DNA of 64,000 nt, from assembly GCF_044502415.1 (NCBI RefSeq), contig NZ_CP172402.1; one strand, written 5' to 3'. This DNA comes from Haloimpatiens lingqiaonensis (GTDB lineage: Bacteria; Bacillota; Clostridia; Clostridiales; Clostridiaceae). Position 1 is the first letter of the stretch. Each line of letters opens with the position of its first letter. Below the pieces are notes generated by a model. The model saw only the letters and a list, made by a program, of their open reading frames with translations, searched no databases and had not been told where the DNA came from. Positions 44,436 through 53,950 of the stretch are shown in pieces. The translations under genes were made by a program, and so were the position numbers.

Positions 44436-45230
44436 TTAAACTGTCTGTATATCTCTTTTCCAATATATATAATAGCTAGCTGATATAGTTACCATAATAA
44501 CTAATACTGCTAAAACAATAAATGAAACTTCATACTGACCATTTTTTATAATGTATGCCGTATCAAAATATTTAAATGGAGTTATATACCTCATTACCTC
44601 ACTTTCAATAACGCCTTGAAACATACCTATAATAAAAAAAGCAAATACAGCACTTAAGGAAACTGAAATAACAGATTTAATTTTAGGGACAACTACAGCT
44701 ATAAAAATCCCTAGGGACATGAATACTAATTGAATAAAAAATAATGTAATAGAAATCATATTGAATATTTTGATGCTATAGATGTGTTCTTTTACAATGG
44801 AGACCATGATACTAGCGGTAATTAAATACACAATATTAGTAATAACTATAGATGTGAATGCTGCGAAAAGCTTAGAAGTAATTATTTGTTTACGTGTAAC
44901 TGGCTTTGTGAAAAGAAAATCTGCTGTTTTTTCACGTACTTCTTTGGATAAGATTGATATGCCTAAATTCATTGCCTGAATTGCACCGCATAAAACCACA
45001 TATAAAAATATATAAGAATAAAAATTTAGAAAGGAAGAAATGTCTCCTGAAAATCCAAAAGCCTTTCTTACTGGCTCTGGAAACCCCTGTAATAACCTTT
45101 GAAATTCTACAGCTTCCTTCGAAAAAGTAGGATACATACTTAAAAAGAATATAGTCAATGCACATAAGGAAATTGTCCATATAAATGTTGATTTTCTATA
45201 AGCTTTTAGTTCGTGTAAAAACATATTCAT
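44436..45230 (-). CDS. ABC-2 type permease (exporter set 2)
   Basis: A 264-residue paralogue of the next permease with the same six-helix layout. It starts MNMFLHELKAYRKSTFIWT at 45230 and has ILSKEVREKTADFLFTKPVTR at the coupling site. AAGGGGG lies nine bases upstream. The start overlaps the ATPase gene end region, so the genes are coupled. It probably forms a heterodimeric channel with the permease at 43603. Confidence 0.8.
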   Translation of the reverse strand: MNMFLHELKAYRKSTFIWTISLCALTIFFLSMYPTFSKEAVEFQRLLQGFPEPVRKAFGFSGDISSFLNFYSYIFLYVVLCGAIQAMNLGISILSKEVREKTADFLFTKPVTRKQIITSKLFAAFTSIVITNIVYLITASIMVSIVKEHIYSIKIFNMISITLFFIQLVFMSLGIFIAVVVPKIKSVISVSLSAVFAFFIIGMFQGVIESEVMRYITPFKYFDTAYIIKNGQYEVSFIVLAVLVIMVTISASYYIYWKRDIQTV

Positions 45231-45234
45231 GAAT

Positions 45235-46119
45235 CTATTCCCCCTTTTCATAATAGTGCATGAATATTTCTTCAAGGTCCGGCTCTTCTATCCATATATT
45301 AGATATTTCTATCTCGGAAAGCTTTTTCATAATAAGATTAATATCTCCTTTAAATATAAAACTAACTACTTCATCTTTTATATCTAGTGCATTTACTCCT
45401 TTTATATTAAAATAATCCTTTTCTATATTATTTAAAGTCTCAATTTTAAATCTTTTATAGTTATCCGCCTTTAGTTTGCTGATTTTTTCAATTTTTATAA
45501 TTTTACCTTCTTTAATAATGGCCACACGACTGCATAATTTCTGAACTTCATTTAAAATATGAGAAGAAAATAAAATAGTTGCCCCTTTTTTATTTTCTTC
45601 TTTTAATAAATTAAAGAATTTTTGCTGCATAAGAGGATCTAAACCGCTGGTAGGTTCATCAAGTATAATAAGCTTAGGTTCATGAAGTAATCCTTGAACT
45701 ATCCCCACCTTCTTTTTATTTCCAAAGGATAATTCATCAATCCTTTTGTTAAGATCTAAATTCATTATTTGGGCTAATTCCTTTATTCGCTTACTACAAT
45801 CTTTTTTGTAGAAACTAGCTGAATAATTTAAAAGCTCCATGACCTTCATGTTATCATAATAAAATACTTCTGCTGGAACATATCCTATTTCCTTTTTAAT
45901 TTCCGAAGCAAACTTTACACAGTCCTTTCCAAAAACTGTAGCACTTCCACTGGTGGGATATATAAGAGACAATAGCGTTCTAATGGTGGTTGACTTTCCC
46001 GCACCATTAGGCCCTATAAATCCAAAAATCTCCCCCTGCTCCACATTAAAGCTTACATCTGTAATGCCCCTCTCCTTACCATAATTTTTAGTAAGATTTT
46101 TAATTTCTATAACATTCAT
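45235..46119 (-). CDS. ABC transporter ATP-binding protein (exporter set 2)
   Basis: A 294-residue ATPase with Walker A GPNGAGKSTTIRTL, a variant signature LSFGNKKKVGIVQGL (LSFGN instead of LSGGQ) and Walker B LIILDEPTSGLDP. The LSFGN variant is common in DrrA-like proteins that serve ABC-2 exporters. AAGGGGG sets ATG 46119. First gene of the three-gene exporter; no regulator is adjacent. Confidence 0.87.
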   Translation of the reverse strand: MNVIEIKNLTKNYGKERGITDVSFNVEQGEIFGFIGPNGAGKSTTIRTLLSLIYPTSGSATVFGKDCVKFASEIKKEIGYVPAEVFYYDNMKVMELLNYSASFYKKDCSKRIKELAQIMNLDLNKRIDELSFGNKKKVGIVQGLLHEPKLIILDEPTSGLDPLMQQKFFNLLKEENKKGATILFSSHILNEVQKLCSRVAIIKEGKIIKIEKISKLKADNYKRFKIETLNNIEKDYFNIKGVNALDIKDEVVSFIFKGDINLIMKKLSEIEISNIWIEEPDLEEIFMHYYEKGE

Positions 46120-46332
46120 TCACAAGCCCCCTTTTACTTATAATCTCTCATATAACCTTAATACCACTAATCAATAATTTATTAACGTGACTTTGATCCA
46201 TTATTTTAAACTCTCTATTAGATAATCATCAAAATTACAAGTAATAAATATAATACATAAAATATCAATTAGTGTATATTTTCTCCATTGGATTTATAAA
46301 CCCTTTAAGCTTTTTTAATAAAAACTTATATT

Positions 46333-47043
46333 TTATACCTCATCCTTATTTCTTAGTTTCCTAACTTCTTCTTTTGTTAAGTTTCTCCACTTTCCTACTG
46401 GTAGTCCCTTTAATGTTATATTAGTAATTCTTACACGCTTTAAGTCTATAACTTTATATCCAAAATGTTCACACATTCTTCTAATTTGACGATTTAATCC
46501 TTGAGATAAGGTAATTTTAAAGGTTCTATCCTTTAACTTAATCACCTTACACTGGTTTGTTACTGTATATTGTTTCTTAACGGGATTATATATTTTTACT
46601 CCATTTCTCATTCCGTTTATAAAGGATGAATTAATTGGCTTATCCACTGTTACAATATAGTCCTTTTCATGATTATTCTGCTCTCTTAAAATCTCATTAA
46701 CTATGCTTCCATCACTGGTAAGAAGAATTAAACCTTGTGAATCCTTATCAAGCCTTCCAATAGGGAAAATCCTCTCTGGATGATTTACAAAATCAATAAT
46801 ATTTCCTTTTATATGTCTCTCTGTGGTGCAAGTAATTCCTACAGGCTTATTTAAAGCAATGTAAACATGTTTTTTCTTACTTTTTAATGTTTTTCCGTTT
46901 ACTTCAACCTGATCTTCCTCATCTATAACTTGACCTATAACTGCAATTTCTCCATTAACTTTTACTTTTTTATTCTTAATTAATTCATCTGCTTCTCTTC
47001 TAGAACAAAGCCCAGTAGAACTAATAAAATTATTTAGTCTCAT
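46333..47043 (-). CDS. rluF: RluB/RluF-family rRNA pseudouridine synthase
   Basis: A 236-residue enzyme that isomerises uridine to pseudouridine in 23S rRNA. It has an N-terminal S4 RNA-binding domain (MRLNNFISSTGLCSRREADE) and the catalytic block FPIGRLDKDSQGLILLTSDG with the essential Asp, then LSQGLNRQIRRMCEHFGY, all typical of the RluB/E/F group. The gene stands alone. The exact target position is not readable from the sequence, so the symbol is tentative. Confidence 0.85.
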   Translation of the reverse strand: MRLNNFISSTGLCSRREADELIKNKKVKVNGEIAVIGQVIDEEDQVEVNGKTLKSKKKHVYIALNKPVGITCTTERHIKGNIIDFVNHPERIFPIGRLDKDSQGLILLTSDGSIVNEILREQNNHEKDYIVTVDKPINSSFINGMRNGVKIYNPVKKQYTVTNQCKVIKLKDRTFKITLSQGLNRQIRRMCEHFGYKVIDLKRVRITNITLKGLPVGKWRNLTKEEVRKLRNKDEV

Positions 47044-47176
47044 AAATATCTCCTTCTAAAAAATATAATTAACTACCACTTATTGTAAAACACAGTGGCT
47101 ACCTAGTCAATATACATTAATTATATCATTAACTTTTAGATAATTTTTATTAAAAAGTCTTTTTATCAAAAAAATA

Positions 47177-47264
47177 AAAAGCACTAATCTTTAAAGTGAG
47201 CCCCTTTCGTTAAGTTTTTGAGCCAACAAAATGGGTTCACTTTATTTAATGAACAGTGCTTTTA
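47177..47264 (-). terminator. Terminator hairpin after the chelatase operon
   Basis: AAAAGCACT (47177-47185) pairs with AGTGCTTTT (47256-47264), and the inner AAAGTGAGCCC pairs with GGGTTCACTTT (47233-47243). It lies between the ChlI-like stop and the rluF promoter region. Confidence 0.65.
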
Positions 47265-47330
47265 ACTTCTAAATGTGGTTGTCCACAATACAATTAATAC
47301 TCTCTCTTTTTTGTTCATTGTACTTTTCCT

Positions 47331-48368
47331 TTAGTCAATATTTTCATTTATTTTTTGTTCTATTATATCCATATCCATTTCACAATCTTCAAAAGGTCTT
47401 CTTCTCATTCTATGAGGTAGTACATATGTAGCAGCTTCTTTTAAATCATCCTTTGTAACTTTTTCTCTCATATTATAAGCAGCAATAGTCATTGCTGTTT
47501 TAATCATTACTATATCAGCTCTATGCCCATCAACCCCAAGAAAAGTAGAAATTTTTGCAGCTGTTTCAAGAAGTTTATCATCAAAACTTACCTTAGGAAG
47601 AAACTCCATAGCCTTTTGTATTTTGTTTGCTAGTTCTAATTGCTCATGATCAAAAGATTTTGCAAAAACTTTTGGATCCTTTTCAAAATCTAATCTTCTT
47701 TTAATAACTTCTACTCTTTGTAAAGTATCACTTTCTCCCTTAACATCTACAACTAACCCAAAACGGTCTAGAAGTTGTGGCCTTAAGTCACCCTCTTCTG
47801 GATTCATAGTCCCAACTAATGTGAATTTAGCAGGGTGAGTAAATGAAATCCCTTCTCTTTCAATAGTATTAACCCCCATAGCTGCAGAATCTAGTAATAT
47901 ATCTACAACATGATCATCTAGTAAATTTACTTCATCAACATATAAAATATTTTTATTAGCTTGGGCTAATATACCTGCTTCAAACTTCTTTTCTCCTTTT
48001 TTAATAGCATATTCTATATCAAGAGTTCCTACTACACGATCTTCCGTAGCACTTACTGGAAGGTCTATTACTCTCATTTTTGATTTTACTACATTAAATG
48101 GTTTATTATTTTTTATTCTTTCTGAGCATTGACAACATGCTTGTTCAATATTTGATGGATCACAGGAAAATTTACATCCTTCCACTTGAGTACGCTCTGG
48201 TAATAAATCTGCCAATGAACGTACCGCTGTAGATTTCGCTGTTCCCTTTTCTCCTCTTATTAATACCCCTCCTAGGGAAGGATTAATAACATTTAAAATT
48301 AATGCTAATTTCATTTTTTCCTGTCCCACAATTGCTGTGAAAGGATATATATTTTTTTCTATATTCAT
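47331..48368 (-). CDS. ChlI/BchI-like AAA subunit of a metal chelatase
   Basis: A 345-residue AAA+ ATPase of the magnesium/cobalt chelatase I type. Walker A is LIRGEKGTAKSTAVRSLADL, Walker B LYVDEVNLLDDHVVDILLD, sensor VGTMNPEEGDLRPQLLDRFG. A cysteine-bearing insert (CDPSNIEQACCQC) follows the Walker A domain. It is last in the operon that begins at a cobalamin riboswitch, which argues for cobalt insertion into a corrin rather than magnesium into chlorophyll. The large chelatase subunit (CobN/ChlH-like) is not in this window. AAAAGGAG precedes ATG 48368. Confidence 0.85.
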   Translation of the reverse strand: MNIEKNIYPFTAIVGQEKMKLALILNVINPSLGGVLIRGEKGTAKSTAVRSLADLLPERTQVEGCKFSCDPSNIEQACCQCSERIKNNKPFNVVKSKMRVIDLPVSATEDRVVGTLDIEYAIKKGEKKFEAGILAQANKNILYVDEVNLLDDHVVDILLDSAAMGVNTIEREGISFTHPAKFTLVGTMNPEEGDLRPQLLDRFGLVVDVKGESDTLQRVEVIKRRLDFEKDPKVFAKSFDHEQLELANKIQKAMEFLPKVSFDDKLLETAAKISTFLGVDGHRADIVMIKTAMTIAAYNMREKVTKDDLKEAATYVLPHRMRRRPFEDCEMDMDIIEQKINENID

Positions 48369-48549
48369 AAAACTACGCTCCTTTTCTATAGTTACAAAAT
48401 TAATTTAATTATTCAGCTTTTTTACATAACTTTACACATATTATAATTTTAAAATTCAGATTATCCACTGCGGTTATTTTTTCATACTTCTTAGTTAATT
48501 CATTAATAACTATCAACTTTACCTTTTCTCCTCGTATAATATTTAATTT

Positions 48550-49372
48550 TTATAAAGACAATGTTACTGCTGCTACAAGACTCTGAGCTTGAAGATCCTC
48601 TATTTCAAAACGGTCTGCATTCATTGCTTCTGCTACCTTCTCTGCAAGGTTTAATTTAATAAAGCTTGCATCTGTATCAATAACAATTGACTTTATTTTT
48701 TCTGCTGCAATTTTCTGTGCAGAATTTATTGCTTCTGCAAAAGCATCTGTTCCATTGCTGCTATAAGTAGCCTTACCATCAGATACTAGTACAATTACAG
48801 GAAGCATATCTTTATCCTTTATTTTAGCTGCTTTAATAACCTCATATGCCATATCAATCCCTGCTGCTAAAGGTGTTCTACCGCCTGTAGGTAGTGTACT
48901 CAACTTCTTTTCTGCTAACTCTACACTTCTTGTAATTCCTAAAAGTAACTCAGCAGAATGATTCTTAAAAGCAATCATTCCTACTTTGTCCCTTTTTTGA
49001 TAGGCATCATTAAGTAAAGAAAGAATTGCCCCTTTTACAGCCTTCATTCTTTTATTGGCCCCCATGGACCCACTGGAATCAACCACAAAAATAATAGTAT
49101 TTCCAGTTCGTTTTTCTCTTACTTTAACTCTTATATCTGATTTTTCTATTACAACAGCTCTTCCCTTTTTCTCCCTTTGCAACTGATATGGAGCTGCTGC
49201 ACGAAGTGTAGCATCGATAGCAATGTCGTTTATTTGTCCTTTTATAGGATAACGATAACGTACATACCTTCCTTGTTTAGATGATGTTTTTACAAGACTA
49301 CGTTTACCGCTTCCCTTACTTATGGAATTATTACTCTTTTCAGCTAACCACCTGGATACTACAAAGGTTTCC
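48550..49372 (-). pseudogene. ChlD-like chelatase subunit, C-terminal VWA fragment (split by IS)
   Basis: Codes for the end of the linker and the von Willebrand A domain of a ChlD-like protein: GETFVVSRWLAEKSNN, then IIFVVDSSGSMGANKRMKAV (MIDAS motif DxSxS) and LPTGGRTPLAAGIDMAYE. In the present sequence the frame continues upstream into the insertion element, where an ATG at 49428 gives 20 foreign residues. Removing the IS (49377-51185) and one CCAG restores VDNPGETFVVSRW in frame with the N-terminal part at 51190-52330. As it stands the intact protein cannot be made. Confidence 0.82.
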
Positions 49373-51189
49373 CCAGCAGATTGTGCGTAAATTATTTTTA
49401 ATGCAATATTTTGATAATTAGCTTTCAAAAATAACTTATGTTTTATATTAAATCAATAAAATAAGGCTTTTTAAAACTATTTTAAAGGCATATTTTTGAT
49501 TTTTTTATTAAAAATACAGAAGTTTAGCGCTTAAAAATTTTTTGGGCGTGAGCCCGCTGATTTATAATGAATGATTGAGGGTTAGGTTAAAAACCATAAA
49601 TTCTGATTTTTGCTGGAAATTTTAGAGAAAAAATTTGCATAATAAAAGCATCCTTTTTATAATAGTTTTTACTAGAAACCAACTTAAAAAGGATGCTGAT
49701 AAAATGAGTAAAAGTTATTTAAAACAATTACTTACTTATATTAATAAGATATACGATATAGGTGAAAAAATCAATAACTTAAAAGATAAAAGAATAAAAT
49801 CTGATGTAAAAATTTCAACAATTACTTTTGTAGTATTATTTGGATTTATGCTTCAGATAAGAAGTTTCAATAGATTAGAACATTGGCTTAAAAAAGGCAA
49901 GTTTAAAAAAGTAATACCTAAAAAAACTAAAATGCCACGCATTGATGCCGTTAGGCGCTCCTTAAGTGATTTTGATTTAGATGGATTAAAAGAAATTCAT
50001 AAACATATAATAAAAACCATTGTAAAAAATAAAGTATTTAGAAATGGTACTATAGATAAATTAAAAGTAGTTGCCATAGACGGTGTAGAGCTATTTGAAA
50101 GCACTAAAAAGTGTTGTGATAAATGCCTTACAAGAGTTGATAAAAATGGAACTACTCATTATTTTCATAGAACAGTAGTATGTACAACCGTAGGTTCTGA
50201 TCCACACATTATTTTAGGGCAAGAGATGCTTGAGCCTAAAAAGGACAGTTCAGATAAGGATGAGGGGGAAACTACAGGTGGCAAAAGACTAATCAGAAGG
50301 CTTTATAAAGAGTATCATCATTTTGCAGATATTATAGTTGCTGACGCTTTATATTGTAAGTCTACTTGGATTAAAGAAGTACTCTCTATAGGAATGAATG
50401 CAGTAGTAAGGGTTAAAGATGAACGACTTCATATTGTAAAAGATGCACTAGCTTTATTTAAGTGCCGTGAGGCAGATAAAGAATGGATAGTTAATAAAAA
50501 AAATAAAAATTATTTAAAGATAAAAGCTTGGGATGAAGATAACTTTGAAATGGCTGATTCAGAAATAAAAGTAAGGTTTATAAAATTTATAGAAGAAGTT
50601 CATACTGGAGATAAGGTAGAAATTAAAGAAGCATGGATTATAACAACAGACAAATTTACATCAGTAGAAACCTTATGGAAGATAATGCATAAAAGATGGG
50701 ACATTGAAAATAATGTATTTCATCAGTTAAAAACAGAATGGCATTTAGATCATTGTTTTCTTCATAGCCCTACGGGCGTAGAAACAGTGGCAATGTTTTT
50801 AATACTAGCATTTAATTTGATGCAATTGTACTTTTTTAGGTGTATAAGATCCTTCAGAAAAAAACGAATGCTTCAAATAGATATTGTTGAAGATATAAGA
50901 GATGAGAGATTTACTATAGAAGATGACTGGATCAATCCACTATTTGTAAAGACTTAACTTTAAAATAAAATTGGAAATTATTTATTAAGATTTCGTGGGG
51001 TAGGGGTAAGTGTATCTATTTTTGCGACCTATCGGTCTGCGGGCTTACCAGCCCTTTAAGTAAATGTAAAAAGATACAATTCCAGTAAAAATAAAATTTT
51101 TACTGGAATTTAGGTGCTAAATCTCTGTTAAAAATAAAATGCCAAACTAAAAACTTGCAAGCAAATTTGATTTTCGCACAACCTGCCAG
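49373..51189 (+). mobile_element. Insertion sequence (DDE, IS4-like) splitting the chlD-like gene
   Basis: The element spans 49377-51185 (1809 bp), with inverted ends CAGATTGTGCG on the left and CAGGTTGTGCG on the right (complement), and is flanked by the 4-base direct repeat CCAG (49373-49376 and 51186-51189). It contains one transposase gene and a hairpin near the right end (ATTCCAGTAAAAA at 51079 paired with TTTTTACTGGAAT). Excision of the element and one CCAG rebuilds the host frame, so insertion is recent and exact. Confidence 0.85.
49704..50957 (+). CDS. DDE transposase of the IS4 superfamily
   Basis: A 417-residue transposase. The catalytic Asp residues are in VVAIDGVELFES and DIIVADALYCKS, and the Glu lies in the R-x3-E-x6-K signature RWDIENNVFHQLK, typical of IS4-like enzymes. 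A charged, Lys-rich N-terminus (MSKSYLKQLLTYINKIYDI) likely binds the ends. The ATG at 49704 follows AAAAGGATG; the TTG-initiated frame from 49635 has no ribosome site. The gene is intact, so the IS may still move. The finer family assignment within IS4/IS-NCY is open. Confidence 0.82.
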   Translation: MSKSYLKQLLTYINKIYDIGEKINNLKDKRIKSDVKISTITFVVLFGFMLQIRSFNRLEHWLKKGKFKKVIPKKTKMPRIDAVRRSLSDFDLDGLKEIHKHIIKTIVKNKVFRNGTIDKLKVVAIDGVELFESTKKCCDKCLTRVDKNGTTHYFHRTVVCTTVGSDPHIILGQEMLEPKKDSSDKDEGETTGGKRLIRRLYKEYHHFADIIVADALYCKSTWIKEVLSIGMNAVVRVKDERLHIVKDALALFKCREADKEWIVNKKNKNYLKIKAWDEDNFEMADSEIKVRFIKFIEEVHTGDKVEIKEAWIITTDKFTSVETLWKIMHKRWDIENNVFHQLKTEWHLDHCFLHSPTGVETVAMFLILAFNLMQLYFFRCIRSFRKKRMLQIDIVEDIRDERFTIEDDWINPLFVKT

Positions 51190-52330
51190 GGTTATCCACT
51201 GTTTCATTTTGTGCTTCAGGCATTTGTTCTTCATTGCTTTTTTCTTGCTGAGAACTTGTGTCATCATACTCTTCATCATCTTGGTCGTGCTCTTCAGAAG
51301 AAGCATCAACATTATCATTTTGTTCATCACTTGCTTGGTTGTTTTCTTGTTGATTATTATTTTCTTGTTGATTGTTATTCTCTTGTTCTTGCTGATTATT
51401 ATCCTGCTCTTGTTGCTCCTCTTGAGAATTTGTTGAATCTTGCTCCTGTTGTTGTGTTTTTTCTTGCTCCTCCTGTTTATCCCTCACCCTATGTGGTAAA
51501 ACATATTTAGCTGCCTCTTTTATATCAGATATATTTAATGCAATTCTTGATTCTAGTGCTGCAATAGCCTTTGCAGTTTGAATAATAATTATTTCAGCCC
51601 TATTTCCAGCACAATTTCCTTCCTTTGCTATAGAAGCTGCCAGCTGCATAGCATTTTGGGTAACCACTATTTTATTTAGTGATTCCTTTGCTCTTTTAAC
51701 ACTCAGCATAAGATTATCACTTTCACTCTGCCACTTTTCTATGAATAATATGGGATTTTTTTCATATTCAATTCTTCGCCTAATAATCTCAGCTCTTTTT
51801 CTAATATCCTGTTCTCCCGTTACTTCCACGTATAATCCAAAACGATCTAAAAATTGAGGGCGAAGTCCTCCTTCTTCTGGATTCATACTTCCAACAAGTA
51901 TAAATTGTGATGGATGACGAAAAGAAATGCCTTCTCTTTCGACAATATTCATTCCTGAAGCCGCTGACTCAAGTAAAGTTTTTACTATGTGATCACTTAA
52001 AAGATTCACTTCATCTACATAGAGCAGATTTCCATTAGCCTTTTGCAAAATACCTGATTCAAAACGCTTTTCACCAAATTTAACAGCATGTTCAAAATTT
52101 ATATTTCCACTTAGTCTATCTTCAGTAACATTAAGTGGAAGTTCAACCAACTGAATATCTGGTGTAATATTACATACACCTCTAACAAGGGTGGATTTAG
52201 CAGTTCCTTTTTCTCCGCTAATTAAAACTCCACCAATATTAGGGTTTACTATATTCCAAATTAAAGCCTTTTTTATAGCCTCTTGACCTATTACAGCTAC
52301 AAAGGGAAATACTGTGTTTTTAGTCTGCAC
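51190..52330 (-). pseudogene. ChlD-like chelatase subunit, N-terminal AAA and acidic linker fragment
   Basis: Codes for the AAA domain and linker of a ChlD-like protein. It starts at GTG 52330 after AAGGAGG (MQTKNTVFPFVAVIGQEAIK). Walker A is ISGEKGTAKSTLVRGVC, Walker B LLYVDEVNLLSDHIVKTLL. Residues ~285-380 are a low-complexity linker very rich in Gln, Glu, Asn and Asp, the acidic/Pro-rich linker normal for ChlD. The frame enters the IS after VDNPG and ends at 51128. The normal gene would be ~660 codons. It is the first gene after the cobalamin riboswitch. The remaining half could be made as a truncated ATPase. Confidence 0.85.
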
Positions 52331-52390
52331 ATTAACTTCCTCCTTATTACCCTATCCTAACTCTTCAAGGTTTCCTTCCATTAATAAAAA

Positions 52391-52421
52391 ATTCCCCTTA
52401 ACTTTAAACGTTAAGAGGAAT
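52391..52421 (-). terminator. Riboswitch-controlled terminator
   Basis: Minus strand ATTCCTCTTAACG pairs with GTTAAGGGGAAT and is followed by T6. It stands between the B12 aptamer and the chlD-like start, as the expression platform. Confidence 0.8.
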
Positions 52422-52479
52422 AAAAATTCTCACCAAAAAATATGACTTGAACTTAATCAGGACACCTCCCCTATCGCTC

Positions 52480-52650
52480 GTAGAGTTCTTCGTGCATTAA
52501 ATAGGCAGGTCTTCTGGCTTAAGTATCAACATTCCTACAACCTTCCCAGTTTCCCAGTGGTATACTGTAGGAACTTCTCTATCACAGCGGCGGGACCGCG
52601 TGGGATTCAAACCCACTTCCCTTTTAATCAACATATGTTAATAATATGTT
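52480..52650 (-). promoter_or_regulatory. Cobalamin (B12) riboswitch
   Basis: On the minus strand it contains the B12 box GCCAGAAGACCTGCC (52504-52518), close to the consensus rAGYCAgGAgACCTGCC, and upstream the conserved GTCCCGCCGCTGTG (about 52587-52600) and GAATCCCAC parts of the aptamer core. It is followed by a terminator (52391). Adenosylcobalamin binding should reduce expression of the chelatase operon. Boundaries are approximate. Confidence 0.88.
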
Positions 52651-52769
52651 AAACCTATTCTGTATATATTGAATTTTCCAAACACATTATACTATAATAT
52701 ATAAGTTTTAAGCAAGCTCATTATATAAATTAAATTGAAAATATTACTTTCTTTTCGATTGGACTAATT

Positions 52770-53246
52770 TTAATAATTGCTGACTTTCAAATCTGTTTCC
52801 TTTTTTAAAACCATAACTTTCTCACCATTTATATCCCTTTCTCCATTAAATTTAAACCCTCTATGCTTATACATATTTATAGCTTGTACATTGCTCTCAT
52901 AAACACTTAAAAATATTTCATTACAATTGTATTCATTAAGCAATCGCTCAATTAGAATATCTAAACTTTTTTTGCCGTAACCTTTTCCTTGATGCTCCTC
53001 TGCAATCATAAATCTATCCAGCCATACTCTGCCTTTACTTTCTTCTTCTCTAAAAAATCCATACATTGCAAATCCCACTAAATTATTCTCATGGTAAATA
53101 CCCACAGGTCTCCATAAATCTAATTCCTTTGCTTCATCTAAACATTCCTCTGTAGTTTCAATAAAACCCTTTTGCTCCTTTGCCACATGCAATGCTAATG
53201 CATCCCTGTAATTCTCTTTTGTGACTTTCCTTATTATTATATCCAT
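52770..53246 (-). CDS. GNAT-family N-acetyltransferase
   Basis: A 158-residue acetyltransferase. The acetyl-CoA pyrophosphate loop is EEHQGKGYGKKSLDILI (Q-x-x-G-x-G), preceded by WLDRFMIAEE (beta-4) and followed by VYESNVQAINMYKHRGFKF, the classic C-terminal pattern. It resembles spermidine/diamine acetyltransferase-like GNATs (family-level resemblance only), and the substrate is not clear. The gene is alone on the minus strand, with the riboswitch region downstream. Confidence 0.85.
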   Translation of the reverse strand: MDIIIRKVTKENYRDALALHVAKEQKGFIETTEECLDEAKELDLWRPVGIYHENNLVGFAMYGFFREEESKGRVWLDRFMIAEEHQGKGYGKKSLDILIERLLNEYNCNEIFLSVYESNVQAINMYKHRGFKFNGERDINGEKVMVLKKETDLKVSNY

Positions 53247-53305
53247 TTCCCCTCACCCCATATTTATTATATACTAATCAATTCCAATAATTTCAATTTG
53301 CAATA

Positions 53306-53515
53306 CTATATCCCTATTAACTGCTCCAAATCACTAATACTTTTTTTTATTTCATTAATCTCGATTTCATATTTCTTAACCATTTTACTTGACAAGTGAA
53401 TTCCTCTTTGACTTAACACTTGAGTTCTTTCATCTTCTACATCTTCAAGATACTCCTGTAGCTGCTGAAGTTTTTTCATCTGCTCATCCTTACTCATTTT
53501 ACTTAAATCAACCAT
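53306..53515 (-). CDS. Small coiled-coil hypothetical protein
   Basis: A 69-residue protein (MVDLSKMSKDEQMKKLQQLQ...) with heptad-like Leu/Ile spacing along most of its length and a high share of Lys, Glu and Gln. The whole protein should be a helical hairpin. There are no signal peptide, membrane segment or Cys residues. I do not recognise a family. A GGGGG site lies before ATG 53515 and the length is compact, so it is likely real. It may be co-transcribed with the acetyltransferase 60 bases downstream. Confidence 0.65.
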   Translation of the reverse strand: MVDLSKMSKDEQMKKLQQLQEYLEDVEDERTQVLSQRGIHLSSKMVKKYEIEINEIKKSISDLEQLIGI

Positions 53516-53950
53516 TTAAATCCCCCCTAATTATATATAATTTTATTTCGTTAAATAAATAAATTCAATAGTCCAAACTAAGCTATTCTAAAATTATAAC
53601 CTCGTAACATTTACTACACAGGTCTTCACTGTAAAATTCATATTAACTCTTTTTATGCTTATTATATATCTTAGGCTAGATCAAAAGTTATCCTATGATA
53701 TTTTTATAAGCATCAATAAATTTACATGGTAATTTATCACATATATTGCCTAAAGGCAAGTGCTATCCATCTCCCATCTATAGGGGATGGAAGAATTTCG
53801 AACAATTATGTTAAATATTTTTAGTTTATCCCCTTAAATAAGAGTCAAAACCTTTATACCTATCATATTATAAATATTTACAAAAGAAATGTAAGATATA
53901 GCCACTGTTTATTCCTTTGATAATAAAAATATAATGAGGAGGCCACTTTT
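53516..53950. other. Divergent intergenic region with a short hairpin
   Basis: AT-rich gap. The only structure is CCATCTCCCATCTATAGGGGATGG (written as two halves: CCATCTCCC near 53769 and GGGGATGG near 53783), followed by AAGAATTTCGAAC. It might be an eroded IS605-type end, but no similar full copy is visible. A GAGGAGG site at 53937 serves the next gene. Confidence 0.35.

Noticed and set aside
51155..51510. Plus-strand frames rich in Leu, Ile and Val opposite the chlD-like linker
   Set aside because: They are antisense readings of the Gln/Glu/Asn-rich linker codons and have no ribosome site.
47331..52330. Chlorophyll magnesium chelatase
   Set aside because: No other bacteriochlorophyll gene is present and a cobalamin riboswitch controls the operon; a corrin-related role is more plausible.
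52560..52625. tRNA-like sequence (GGTTTGAATCCC...)
   Set aside because: The GAATCCC match is part of the cobalamin aptamer; there is no acceptor stem or anticodon arm.
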